Of a stretch of 64,000 nt of DNA, positions 37,753-48,641 are shown piece by piece (position 1 is the first letter of the stretch; each line of letters opens with the position of its first letter). The stretch is from Tetradesmus obliquus (lineage: Eukaryota > Chlorophyta > Chlorophyceae > Sphaeropleales > Scenedesmaceae): assembly GCA_030272155.1 (NCBI GenBank), contig CP126191.1:332501-396500 (forward strand), written 5' to 3'. The position numbers and the translations under genes were made by a program. A model generated the notes under the pieces. It did not search any database, was not told where the DNA came from, and saw nothing but the letters and a program-made list of their open reading frames with translations.

Positions 37753-40015
37753 AGAGAAGAGAAGAGGGGTTACACGGTGTGCACAGGCAACTACGTTGCA
37801 ACGAACACCCGAAAATCTGGAACGTCGCAGATGACTCAGCAAAACAGGCCGTCACTCAAGGAGACTCACCCCAGAAAGTCTCTCTGTGTGTGTAACTTCA
37901 CATATGGCCTTGCAGGCAAAGCCGTCAGTCACAGCACACGCAGTGTTGATGCTAAACAAAGGCAGGACTTGTGTAAACAGTGTCAGTGACAGCAAGCTGC
38001 ACTTTATGCAGTGCAGCGGGCGGGCTGAACCCACTGAACAACACCCACCAGCAGAAACACAGCCTGGCAGGCGGTGGCCTGAGGCGACAAACTGGGGAGA
38101 GAGAGCAGAGAACAAGCCAGCTGCTGCAAGGGCCGCACAACTACATTTTGCAGCAGCGATACGGCAACTCACAGCTCCTGCAAAGCAAGACGGCTAGCTC
38201 TGGCGTGTCAGAAGCTCACAGAGAAAGCATGTACACACAGTGAGAAGAAGGCCATCACCGCCGCACCACACACAAACACCATTGCCACGCAACACAGTAT
38301 GCCAGTCAATAAAAGGCTGTTGTGTGAGCAGCCGATTTCTATACCGTGACGGCACCCTAGCCGTAGCAGCAAAGTCCGCCAGCGCATCCCAAAAAGCACC
38401 TACTGCTGCTCTCACAGCCACTTGCTCCACCAGCTGGGGTACCCCAATTGCAAGGTCACTTGACACAGCCCACGCTGCCCTGCGGCCTTTCTCAAAAGCA
38501 TGCACTGCTGCAAGACAGACCATGTCCCACACCAACCGATGTACAACGTTATGAGGGGGGCACGCCAACCATATAGCTCGGCACGGCAGTACAGCACCTG
38601 CCGTCAACAAGTTGAGCGCCCTTAGTTGACTTTCCACCTCACGCCGCACCGCCACAGCAACATGACATGTCCAAAAATGATGCTCCACCCCAGGCCCTGC
38701 AGCAGAACATGCTGCACACGCAGCAGTAGTCTGCAGACGTTGAGCAGTAGGGAATGCATCCAAAGCCAAGCGCCACGCCGCTTCCTTGTACATGTTAGCC
38801 ACCCGCACCTGCCACCAACGAGACAACACCGACTGCACTGCAGGCAGGCTGACTGCCATCGGCAGGGCATCCAGGGCTCTAACCCGAGTAACAAAGGCAG
38901 CATGGCGGGGCGCAATGGCATTAAGCGCAGCAAGACGTTGTAGCTGCGTGTCATCAGCAACCTGCAGATAAGCCAAACGTATAAAACCGTCTGCCCCTGG
39001 CAGCTGCCAACCCAAATCAGCACACAACTGTTCGCGCGCAATCAAAATGTCCACAGGAGAAACAGAGGGTAATTGTGCAACGCTCGTACCGGCAGCTTGG
39101 GCAGCCGCCAGGTGCGCACGTGCTGCAGTATGCCACACAGACGGCACAAATGACAGCAGATGCTGCACATGCTGCCGAGCCTGCTGCCGATCACCATACT
39201 GCGGTCTACTGCGCAGCCACGGGCCCCATATCTCGCGCTCATAAGCGGAGCGCTGAGCAGAAAGCCCTGGCAAGGCACAGACACGTTCAAGTTCTGACAA
39301 CAGCAACACTGCCTGACCCAAACACTGCAGCTTGGGGAGCTCCAGCAGGCCACACGGCGCCACCTGTTCCAAGCCCACCTCCACATGACGCTGCTGATCA
39401 AACCATTGCCATGACTGTACCACTGTAAACAGAGGATTGGCCCACAGCGGAGCCTCCCAGCACAAACCATCCACGTCCAAAGGCTGGTTTCCCACATGAC
39501 GCAACGGTGGCAGGGCACGCAAACCCATCGCCAAAACACGCAAAGGCGATGGCAAGCAGGCATCCGCAGGAGCTGCAGGGAAGATATGATGACGGGCACA
39601 CAACGCAAGGCCCCAAGGGCTACTAGCAGCAGCGCGCGTGAAACAATCCACAGCGCTAGCCCACTGTGCCCACAACTCCCGTCCCACTGTCACCCACGGT
39701 GCAGCACCGCCCTGCAGGAGGGGGATTGCTTCACAAGCCCAGCGGGACAACAAGTGATGGTGAACGGGCAGAAGGCCAAACCCACCACAGGAAGAAGAAG
39801 AGGGGTTACACGGTGTGCACAGGCAACTACGTTGCAACGAACACCCGAAAATCTGGAACGTCGCAGATGACTCAGCAAAACAGGCTGTCACTCAAGGAGA
39901 CTCACCCCAGAAAGTCTCTCTGTGTGTGTAACTTGACATATGGCCTTGCAGGCAAAGCCGTCAGTCACAGCACACGAAACCCACCACACCTAGGATGTGC
40001 AGCCATCCTAGGTTT
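37753..40015 (-). mobile_element. 5'-truncated LINE (non-LTR retrotransposon) copy with ORF 3' part
   Basis: A minus-strand element whose open frame (39787 down to 38194, then continuing beyond a small insertion to about 40013) encodes the C-terminal part of a LINE polyprotein. A zinc-knuckle motif CAACSAAGPG...HHFWTCHVA lies near 38660-38715, as in the region that follows reverse transcriptase in plant and algal LINEs. The reverse transcriptase catalytic core is not present, so the copy is 5'-truncated. The 3' end is an untranslated region of about 260 bases ending in a CTTCTTC tail (GAAGAAG on plus). It is flanked by the 11-base word ATGTTGTCAGC at 37742 and 40016. A second, 3'-end-only copy (39790-39976) is inserted in it with a 12-base target duplication, AAACCCACCACA. 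Confidence 0.75.
38194..39787 (-). CDS. LINE ORF2-like C-terminal fragment
   Basis: About 530 residues without the reverse transcriptase or endonuclease domains. The sequence has the long W-rich C-terminal region and a CxxC-(x)n-H-(x)4-C zinc motif, then ends at a stop before the 3' untranslated region. Residues upstream of 39787 in the same frame belong to the nested copy's tail. It is not expected to act alone. Confidence 0.65.
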
Positions 40016-40026
40016 ATGTTGTCAGC

Positions 40027-41482
40027 CGAAGAAGAAGAGGGGTTACACGGTGTGCACAGGCAACTACGTTGCAACGAACACCCGAAAATCTGGAACGTCG
40101 CAGATGACTCAGCAAAACAGGCCGTCACTCAAGGAGACTCACCCCAGAAAGTCTCTCTGTGTGTGTAACTTGACATATGGCCTTGCAGGCAAAGCCGTCA
40201 GTCACAGCACGCGCAGTGTTGATGCTAAACAAAGGCATGACTAGTGTAAACAGTGTCAGTGACAGCAAGCTGCACTTTATGCAGTGCAGCGGGCGGGCAT
40301 GTTGTCGGCCGGAAGAAGAAGAAGAGGGGTTACACGGTGTGCACAGGCAACTACGTTGCAACGAACACCCAAAAACACAGGAAAACTGCAGGAAGCTCAG
40401 CACAGGCCGTCACTCATGTGAGGCCCAACCCCAGAGAATTGGCCCCCGTGTGTAAGTTTCGGCATATGGCCATGCTAGCACAGCCGCCTTCCTTACTCCA
40501 CACAGTTCGCCCCCATGTTGTCAGCAGAAGAAGAAGAAGAAGAAGAGGGGTTACACGGTGTGCACAGGCAACTACGTTGCAACGAGCACCCGAAAACACA
40601 GGAAAACTGCAGGAAGCTCAGCACAGGCCGTCACTCATGTGAGGCCCAACCCCAGAGAAATGGCCCCCGTGTGTAAGTTTCGGCATATGGCCATGCTAGC
40701 ACAGCCGCCTTCCTTACTCCACACAGTTCGCCCCCAGAAAATGTATCCTCATACGCGAAGTGGAAAAATAAAGTGCTGCCAGCAGTGTCAGTGACGGCAA
40801 GCAATGCAGAGAGAACACAGGGCCGCCATGCACTAACTGCATTGCGGGCGGGCTGAGCTCACCAAGCCGCAGCTCAGCCTGGGGCGGAGCGCAGCTTGGG
40901 CAGTGAGAAGATGGCTGGAAAAATGCAGAGCTGCCCAGAGGCACACAAACAGGACCGCATGTCACAGCGGCTTGTCAGCAGCCACTCAGCAGACCAAACA
41001 AGCTTCCACCCAACGGGCAGGTCAAATAGCAAAGGCAAGGCACTATTGTGCAGAATGCCAGCGCCAGCGCCAAAACATGATGCACTACCTTCGGCTGCCA
41101 GTGTAAACACGGCATGGCCCCAAAAGCAGTGGCAAGGCATGCAGCACAGGCACAGACAGACTCGGCCAAAACATGCAGAGCCTTTGGTGAGAACACGAAG
41201 AACCACGCAAAAGGCTGCCCAGCATGTTGTCAGCCGAAGAAGAGGGGTTACACGGTGTGCACAGGCACTACGTTGCAACGAACACCCGAAAATCTGGAAC
41301 GTCGCATATGACTCAGCAAAACAGGCTGTCACTCAAGGAGACTCACCCCAGAAAGTCTCTCTGTGTGTGTAACTTGACATATGGCCTTGCAGGCAAAGCC
41401 GTCAGTCACAGCACACGCAGTGTTGATGCTAAACAAAGGCAGGACTAGTGTAAACAGTGTCAGTGACAGCAAGCTGCACTTT
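40027..41482 (-). mobile_element. Four further head-to-tail LINE 3'-end copies
   Basis: Copies at 40027-40298, 40310-40514, 40526-41223 and 41235-41482, all minus-strand and all truncated at the 5' side. Each shares the same 3' terminus (GTTACACGGTGTGCACAGGC on plus, next to a GAAGAAG tail). The second and third belong to a diverged subfamily that carries TGAGGCCCAACCCCAGAGAA. Between the copies the word ATGTTGTC(A/G)GC recurs at 40299, 40515, 41224 and 41483. The array looks like repeated insertion at one target word rather than simple tandem duplication. Confidence 0.75.
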
Positions 41483-41585
41483 ATGTTGTCAGCCTGGTTC
41501 GAACTGCCGCCGCCAAAATCGCCCTTCACAAACCATTGGTTCTGCTGCGATCGCCAGAAACGCCATGGAGGTTCCCTTGACCCCA

Positions 41586-41658
41586 GGGGATTTAGCTCAA
41601 TTGGTAGAGCGCTCGCTTCGCATGCGAGAGGTCGGGGGTTCGATTCCCTCAATCTCCA
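41586..41658 (+). tRNA. tRNA-Ala (anticodon CGC)
   Basis: 73 bases fold as a standard cloverleaf: acceptor GGGGATT pairs with AATCTCC (one G-T), D stem GCTC/GAGC, anticodon stem CTCGC/GCGAG around loop TTCGCAT with anticodon CGC, and T arm GGGGG TTCGATT CCCTC (one G-T pair). The discriminator base is A and there is no intron. Internal A box (TAGCTCAATTGG) and B box (GGTTCGATTCC) are intact, so RNA polymerase III transcription is expected. It decodes GCG. Confidence 0.97.
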
Positions 41659-42665
41659 GATCACGTTGTTGCTGAGAACTGTTGTGTGCCTTGTGGGTCT
41701 GGCCTGCTGACGTTCACCCACGGTTTTGCAAGCCTGACACTCTAGGGCTGCTGCCAGGGGCAACCTGACCTTCAGCATGGCTGGCCCACCAGCGCTGAAC
41801 ATTGTACGTGCACTGCAGATAGCATGTGCATGTTTGTTTGCAGTGTGCAATGTTGCAGCATGTCTTGAAAGCTGCTGCCACATCTCGACAAGCGGCCTGT
41901 GTTATCATGCAAAGCACACTGCTTCAACTAGACTCCTTTCCACGCTTCATTGGCAGCAACAGCGTATTAGTATTGGTATTGGTAATGCTGCAACAGCGTA
42001 TTAGTATTGGTATTGGTAATGTTCACTGCACCATGGTGACCACACAGCACTGGCATCAACAGCGCTCATAACCAATCTGTTACATTCGTCACATTGACCA
42101 AAACCACGTTAGCTTCACTTGGCTTCACTTGGCTTCCTTGGGTGCGGCTGACAGCCCAGCAGTTCAATAAACCGCTGTCTCAAGACAAGGCCTGATGCCA
42201 GGCTGCCCTACAAGGCTTGCACAACCATGCCATGGCGCATCAACTTGGATGATACACAACACTTGACTGATCCTCTGTTGGTACAGTGCCGCAACTGCAT
42301 GGCATTGGCAATACCCCTGCTTTACAACCTGCAATGCATTCCTGCATCTGAAACAAAACAAGATGCAACATTTTCTGCCATGCGCATAGCAGCGCTGCAC
42401 AGGGTACTCTGTAAGCACAGCAATGTCTCTGCAGTCCTCCACCAGCTACTGCACAGTCCCATCATGGTGCACGATGATTGTGCTGCGCATTTGCCCTTTG
42501 ATGTGCACCTGCAGCCCCTCAGCCCAGTAGACTACTGTGGCGGACCGAGCAGCATCAAGGCCACTGATGCCATGTTCAGACAGCAAGCCCACACACATGT
42601 CCCCATGCTCCCTTCATCAGCGCTCCCAAAATAACATTGAGCAGCAATGCCACCCTCATCCTCAC
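41659..42665. other. 3' flank of lipid kinase, no gene seen
   Basis: Downstream (minus) of the lipid kinase stop and downstream (plus) of the tRNA. A 34-base direct repeat (CAACAGCGTATTAGTATTGG...) lies at about 41959-42022. TGTAA words on the minus strand at about 42319 and 42080 could be poly(A) signals. A 135-codon plus-strand frame at 42227-42634 has no motif. Confidence 0.45.
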
Positions 42666-45067
42666 TCAAGCAAACACAGCGCTGCTGCCGCGCCGATGCC
42701 TCCTACCACCAGCACCCCCCGGCACACCCTTCGCAGCCGGCTGCTGCTGCCGCTGCCGCTGCCGCTGGCGCTCCTCCTGCTGCTGCTGCCGCTCCTGCCG
42801 TGCCTTAAACGCCCAGCCGGCCGCCCCACCCAGCAGCAGCAGCGCACCCCATGAGGCCAGCTTGCGAGTCAGGGCCAGCATCTTCTGCCGCTGCCTTACC
42901 TCCCACCCTTCAGGCTGCGAGATGTCAAACATCATGCGCTGCAGCGTGCGCTTGCGCAGCTTGCGGTGCCGCCTGCCGCGCTTCTCATGCTTGGCTGCAG
43001 CACTGCTGCTGCTATCGCTCGTGCTGCCGTCGCCGGCTTCAACTGCTGCCGACTTGATTTTGCCTTCTGTGTATACGTTGCCCCTGATGCTGCTGCTGCT
43101 GGCGGTGGAGTCTGCCGAGTGCTGCTGCTGCAGCAGCTGCTGCTGCTGCCGCGGCGACATGTGCGGCTGCACCTGCTGCTGCTGCTGCTGCTGCCGGCCC
43201 TCCAGCAGCATGCGGGTATCAGGCAGGTGCATCGGCAGCACCCGTGGCAGCACCTCAAACAGCAGCCTGGGCAGACAAACAAACAGACAACAGCAGCAGC
43301 GGCAGCACAGTCAAGCCATGCCGGTGGTAAATGCACACGTAACTAAACCGTGGAATGCAGCTCTGATGTGTTGCTTGCAACAGGACACTCTTGTAGGATA
43401 GTAGCCTGTGCAGCATACCGCACACACCTGCTACCTCTTGTCCTACCCTTGCATACGTACACAAAGCAGCCCAAGATCCACATGCGCACGCGCACAACAA
43501 GTACACATACGGCTACTTCAGCACACAGTTGAGCACAGCATTTACATCTGCAAACTCATTGGCTGCACGATCATGTTCCACGCTCGCACGTGCCGCTCGC
43601 CTCCTCAGGCTCCCCATCCCTGTTCACTGAGATACATAGTAAAAAAAAATTCACATACGGCGGAGACAAATACAACATATCTAATTGACTGCGCGCGCAC
43701 CTGTGGCTGGCCTCCTCAGGCTCCCCGTCCCTGTTCACTGGGATGGGCCCAGCCCCCCGGGGCAGTGCAGCGCTGTGCAGCAAAAAGATGAATGGCAACC
43801 AACAGCATTTGTACCATGCCTTTGACACCTGCTGGCTCTTTCCTACCTTGTCCCCTGCACCTTCAAACCACACGCATGTGCACAATCGACTTGTGCATAA
43901 CTGTAAACAATCTGCATGCCCCCACCTGTGGCTGGCCTCCTCAGGCTCCCCGTCCCTGTTCACTGGAATGGGCCCCGCCCCAGGCGGCGCCTGCAGCAGC
44001 AGCCAGCTGGCGCGCAGCTGCGCGATGCCGCGCTCGACTGCGGCGCGGCCGTTGCCACCACCCACCAGCGCACCCAGCAGTGCAGTGGCCTGCAGGGAAG
44101 GGGCAGCAGTTGTAGAGGGGGTGTTCTGAGGCACAGCAAGATTAAGTGCAAGTACATGAACCAACTGCGGCGCGCCCATTGCCGCGCCCACCAGCGCACC
44201 CAGCAGCGCTGTGGCCTGCGGATCGTGCAGCAGAAGGGACACAGTATTTCTATATATCAACGGGAAAGCAAGAGATCGATGGGGCAATTGCCGCCACCCA
44301 CCAGGGCTCCTAGCAGCGCTGTGGCCTGCGGATTGTGCAGCAGAAGCAACACAGTATTTCTGTTTATCAGCGGGAAAGCAAGAGATCGATGGGGCCATTG
44401 CCGCCGCCCAGCACCGCACCCAGCAGTGCAGTGGCCTGCAGGAGAGGAGACACGGCGGGGAAAGCAGAAGGAGGGCAGGACGGTGACATGGTGCCGCTGG
44501 CTGAAGTGCGCAATGCCGATCAGGCGTGCATTGGGCTGTGGATGAATCACAGCTTGAGTGAACATAGCGGTATAGATCGGCAGGCAAAGAGAGGCACGCT
44601 AAAGCCACCGCCAGCAGGCTTGACATCGGCTCGCAGCACACATGCGCACAGGCGCGCACGTAGAGGCCCCTGCCAGCCAGCAAGCGCATATACGACAGGA
44701 GCAGTGATATAGGGTGACAGAGGTGTGCCGCCAGTGCAGCACTCATGCTGCTGCTGCTGCTGTGCTGCTGCCACTGCTGCCGCACCTCGCTCGCGGCGCT
44801 CTCCCCTGTCCACAGTGTAAAGTCCAGCAGGCCGTCATCCAGCAGCGCGTCAGGGCACACCTGGCGCAGCAGCAGCAGCAGCAGCAGCAGGTGCGTAACG
44901 TTAACACAGAGCGGCAGCACATAGTACGAGAGATTCCAGCAGGCGGTCACGCAGCACCCGAATGCGAAACAGTTGACGCAGCAGCACACAACACAGCACG
45001 CAAAAGCGAACTGTGTGCAGTATGTGAGCGAGTGAGCATGGCAGCTACCAAAGCAGGAACGCAAAAG

Positions 45068-45114
<47 letters not shown>

Positions 45115-46872
45115 AAGGTTCGGGGGCATGGTAACGCGCCCCGTAACCCGTCAGGACCAACACTGTTCATCGCGCATGCACATGACTGCGCTGCACCCCT
45201 CATGCGCAGCCTCACCTTGACGCGCCGCCCCATCTGGCGGCTGTTGCCCACAGCCAGCATCAACACGTCAGCAGTCAGGCTCTTGGCTGAACCACCACCT
45301 GCACCACTGCTGCTGCCACTAGCCCCAGCAGCAGCAGGCGTGCTGCTGCGGCTGTGGCTGCGGCTGTCGTTGTTGTCACTGCCGGTGAGAGGTGGCGCTT
45401 GCAGCTGGCCTGCAGAGCCGCCTACACCTGGAGGTGGCTGCAGATGCCCTGCGGTCAACGATTGCGTTGCATGCCACGCCAGCATGCTCAGGTTCTCTGG
45501 CTCAGCAGCTGGTTCAGAAGCAGCAGGTCCCTCATCTTGTGGCGGATGTGCACTTGTGCTGGTGGCAGCTGCTGGGGGCGGTGCTGCTGCTGCTGCTGTG
45601 CCTGCTGACTGGCTGCAGAAGGTGATGGCTGTCTGCTTGTGGGGCTCCATTGACCCCGGGGTGACCACACGCTTGAGCACTGAGCAGCAGCAGCAAGTAG
45701 GAGCAGATGGGTGGCAGTTGCGTTTGGTTCAAAACATAATGCACATATGGCACTTTTCAAGTGCTTTGAGGCTCCATTGACCCCCGGGTGACCACGCGCT
45801 TGAGAACTGGCCATGCAGCAGCAGCAGCAGCAGGCGCAGATGGCGGATGTAGGGTTGTAAGGCATTCGCATGCATTCATGACTGTCCAGATGTAAGCTAC
45901 ACAGGTTTTGTGGAGTGCAGGCGCATCATAAGCCAACGTGGCCAGGTTCGGGCACGGCTAAAGCAGCTCTACTGCTGGAGGAGACATCCGCCTCTTATCT
46001 GCCATGCCTCATGCCTATCAGGGGTGCTGCCAACGCCAGCATATTCGCAACTATCAAATTATAGCTCAGCTTAGCACCTGCCGTGGATGGTGTTGCGTAA
46101 ATCATAAGCTCATGACTGACAGCACACCATCCATGAGAGGTGCTAGCTTCTGACACCAAATCTTCCTGTACAGATCACAAGAACGAAAAACACTAGGCCC
46201 CCTCAAATTTTGCGATCAACAGTATACACCAACACTCAACGTGGAAGCCACTTGCTGGGTTTGATGGGTTTCAGCAGCAGCTTCAGCGGGCTGTCCAGCT
46301 CCTCGGGTGACACCAATCTGCACAAAGAACTTGCCACAGCACTTGCTGAAACCCGTCACGAAACAGCTTCATGCGTTGACTATCATTTAAAGCGCGTTTC
46401 AACTACGGTGCGCCGTCGGCGCTCTCACAAATTGCAGAACACGCCATCCTCTCACCACCCCGCAAACACTCACCATGAAACCCGATTGCAATCGGCCCCA
46501 GCAGCCGCTTGAGCGGGCTTGCCAGCTCCTCAGGTGACACCTCAGCAATGCTGCCCGCCACCGCGATGTTCACAAAGTGCTTGCCGTTAACTGCAGCCAC
46601 GTCGATGGGGCGGATGCAGCCAGGGTCCAGCGCGGTTTTAAGCGCAGCCAGCGGGTCCTGCAAGCACGGCAGCAGCATTAACACAGACACATACGAGTAC
46701 TGCAGAGAAAAGAGGTGCTGTACAATGTCTTCACACCTCAAGAAGGTAATGCAGCAGTCCAGAAAGCCTGTACGGCGCATGCATCGCCACATGATGCAAC
46801 ATTGGACAGGTCCACAAAGGGAAGAGCTTGCCGTGCTGCTAGCGTGCACAGGGTTGGCTTCAGCAAAACCTT

Positions 46873-46916
<44 letters not shown>

Positions 46917-47572
46917 CGCATGCCACACACCGCCGCATGCCCCACATGCCCCACGCCTCACCACTGGGATGCCAGCCGTGCAGGCAAAGTGCCATTCGTT
47001 TGCTGTGCCCAGCGGCAGAACCACAACAGCACACACAAGCACGGCCGTGTCACTTCCACCTTGATCTGCCCCACTCACCACTGAGATGCCAGCAGTGCAG
47101 GCAAAGTCGTTGGCTGTGCCCAGCGGCAGCAGCGCCACTGCCAGGCCCAGCTTGTGCACAGCCTCCTTGTGGTCCATCATGGCAGCCACCACCTCGTTGA
47201 GGGTGCCGTCACCACCGCCTGCAGCAGGCAATGCATGCAAACGCATCGACTGGTTAATCAATTCATACATATGCACAGGCGGCAACCATTTGGTTCAGCG
47301 CAAGTCCAATCACAATCAAGAGATATGTCCCTGCCGTGCCGTACTCTGTGCACACAGAGCAGATGCTGGCAGGGGTAGTGCAGTACAAGGTGTCAAAGGT
47401 CTTCTGGCTCCGCATCCACAGTAAAGGCGCTGCCACAACAGCAGCAGCAGCAGCAGCAGCACACCTGCCACGATGGTCTCGTAGTTGGCGGTGCCTGACT
47501 CCTTGAGTCGGATGGCCTCAGCCACGAATGCATCCACGTCACCACGGTCAAACGTGACACGCACAGAGATCT

Positions 47573-47623
<51 letters not shown>

Positions 47624-48641
47624 GCAGCGGCAGCGGCAGCGGCAGCGGCAGCGGCAGCGGCAGCAGCGGCAGCAGCAGCAGCAGCATAAACTGCATTTTA
47701 CCCCAGCACACTGACAGAAAGCCGCAAGCATGCCGAACCACGTGACAGCCCATCACATCACTGTGCTGCACCAGCTGCAGCATCCACAGTTGGTCTGCAG
47801 TGTACTGACTGCCCATGTGCGCATGTTCAAACAACACATTAACACAGAAAGCTGTGCCTAAACAGCAGTCACAGTAATGCCACCGCACCTGGTGGCCCTC
47901 CTCCTTGAGGCTGCTGATGGCGTCCCGCACCAAATCATCATCCACACGCTTGCCATGCAGGATCACCAGCAGGCTGCGCGTTGTTGCAGGGTCTAGCCCA
48001 CTGCCAGCGCCGCGCCCTGCCGCTGCTGCTGCTGCTGCTGCTGGTGGTTTCTTCTTATCCTTTTTCCTCCTGGCAGTGCTGCTGGGGCCGTGGTCTGACG
48101 CAGCTGCAGGTGCTTCTGCGGGGGGATCTTCTGTTGGTGGCAGCCTTGTTGGCTTGGCAGGGGCAGCAGCAGGAGCGGGCGGGGCCGCCTGCAGGTAACA
48201 GCAGGAGACCAGAGTGGCGTGTGTTGGTGCATGTTGTTGCGGGACATGGTACGTGCATTGGCAGCACATACTACGTGCTGTGCCTGATGCCACTGCTAGC
48301 AATGACTGCTGGGAGGAAGGTGTGGATGTGATATAGCGATGTACAGGCGAAGCAGGTATTGACTGTGTTGCATGCCTGTCCATGCGATCAATGCACAGCA
48401 GCTGCTGGTGCTGTATGCGCACTGTGCCACTGTACACGCTGCTGAAGCATCTGCTGCAGCTCCACGGCAGCTGTCCTTGTAAAATACATTGTAGCTGACA
48501 AACAAGCACATCACGTGCCTGCTTTGGCCGAGCTTTGGTGGTGGTGGCCATGTTTCGCGTCAGGACCCGCCTTGCTGCTGTCTGCTGTGCTGCCGGCGTT
48601 CGTGCTTGCTGGCAAGCAGCAGCGTTATGCTGAAGCTTCAC
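42666..48641 (-). CDS. YegS-like lipid kinase (diacylglycerol/sphingosine kinase fold)
   Basis: Exons with matching phases: 48188-47890, 47570-47465, 47218-47079, 46657-46474, 45679-45216, 44860-44786, 44089-43926 and 43266-42666. A first exon from Met 48641 (or 48551) to 48519 fits only with a GC-AG intron and would supply a transit-like peptide (Ala/Arg/Gln-rich). The catalytic fold is clear: [10 protein letters not shown], then [11 protein letters not shown] (nucleotide-binding glycine loop), [48 protein letters not shown], and the closing [12 protein letters not shown]. Such enzymes phosphorylate a lipid hydroxyl using ATP. A Ser/Ala/Pro-rich insert of about 120 residues splits the fold, and the C terminus has a single hydrophobic helix ([17 protein letters not shown]) then a basic Gln/Arg tail, suggesting membrane anchoring. 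The substrate is not readable. Confidence 0.85.
43595..43765 (-). repeat. Two exon-end copies downstream in lipid kinase
   Basis: The end of the exon at 44089-43926, coding [14 protein letters not shown], recurs downstream at about 43765-43702 and 43640-43595. The first copy keeps AGCCACAG followed by GTGCGC as donor; the second is more decayed. Long read-through frames here are artefacts of these repeats. Confidence 0.9.
44160..44440 (-). repeat. Three exon-start copies upstream in lipid kinase
   Basis: The acceptor CTGCAG and exon start coding [14 protein letters not shown] (true exon at 44089) recur at about 44437-44398, 44332-44283 and 44219-44160. Two of them share a 115-120 base unit with an AACACAGTATTTCTGT segment. 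All lie upstream in transcript sense. Confidence 0.9.
45765..45812 (-). repeat. Exon-start copy, lipid kinase
   Basis: The start of the exon at 45679 (coding [12 protein letters not shown], after CTCAG) is copied about 125 bases upstream with a CCAG acceptor, reading [12 protein letters not shown]. The copied frame then meets a stop within ten codons. Confidence 0.8.
46243..46312 (-). repeat. Exon-end copy, lipid kinase
   Basis: The end of the exon finishing at 46474 ([17 protein letters not shown]) is copied about 170 bases downstream as [17 protein letters not shown]. The donor is not well kept. Confidence 0.75.
46966..47035 (-). repeat. Exon-end copy, lipid kinase catalytic segment
   Basis: The end of the exon finishing at 47079 ([17 protein letters not shown] before GTGAGT) is copied about 110 bases downstream as [19 protein letters not shown], again followed by GTGAGG. 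Confidence 0.85.
47571..47690 (-). repeat. CTG tract abutting a 3' splice site
   Basis: On the transcript strand about 100 bases of CTG and CCG triplets end directly in the CAG acceptor of the lipid kinase exon at 47570. The triplet run takes the place of a normal pyrimidine tract. Confidence 0.85.

Noticed and set aside
37620-37895. Poly-Ala/Gln frame at the CAG tract
   Set aside because: A triplet repeat opens all frames. The frame then runs into antisense LINE 3' sequence.
42227-42634. 135-codon plus-strand frame
   Set aside because: No motif, no splice context, antisense to the lipid kinase 3' region, and composition like the flanks.
43571-45163. 530-codon minus-strand frame
   Set aside because: It reads through introns and exon-edge copies of the lipid kinase gene. 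The true exons inside it are short and joined by phase-matched splice sites.
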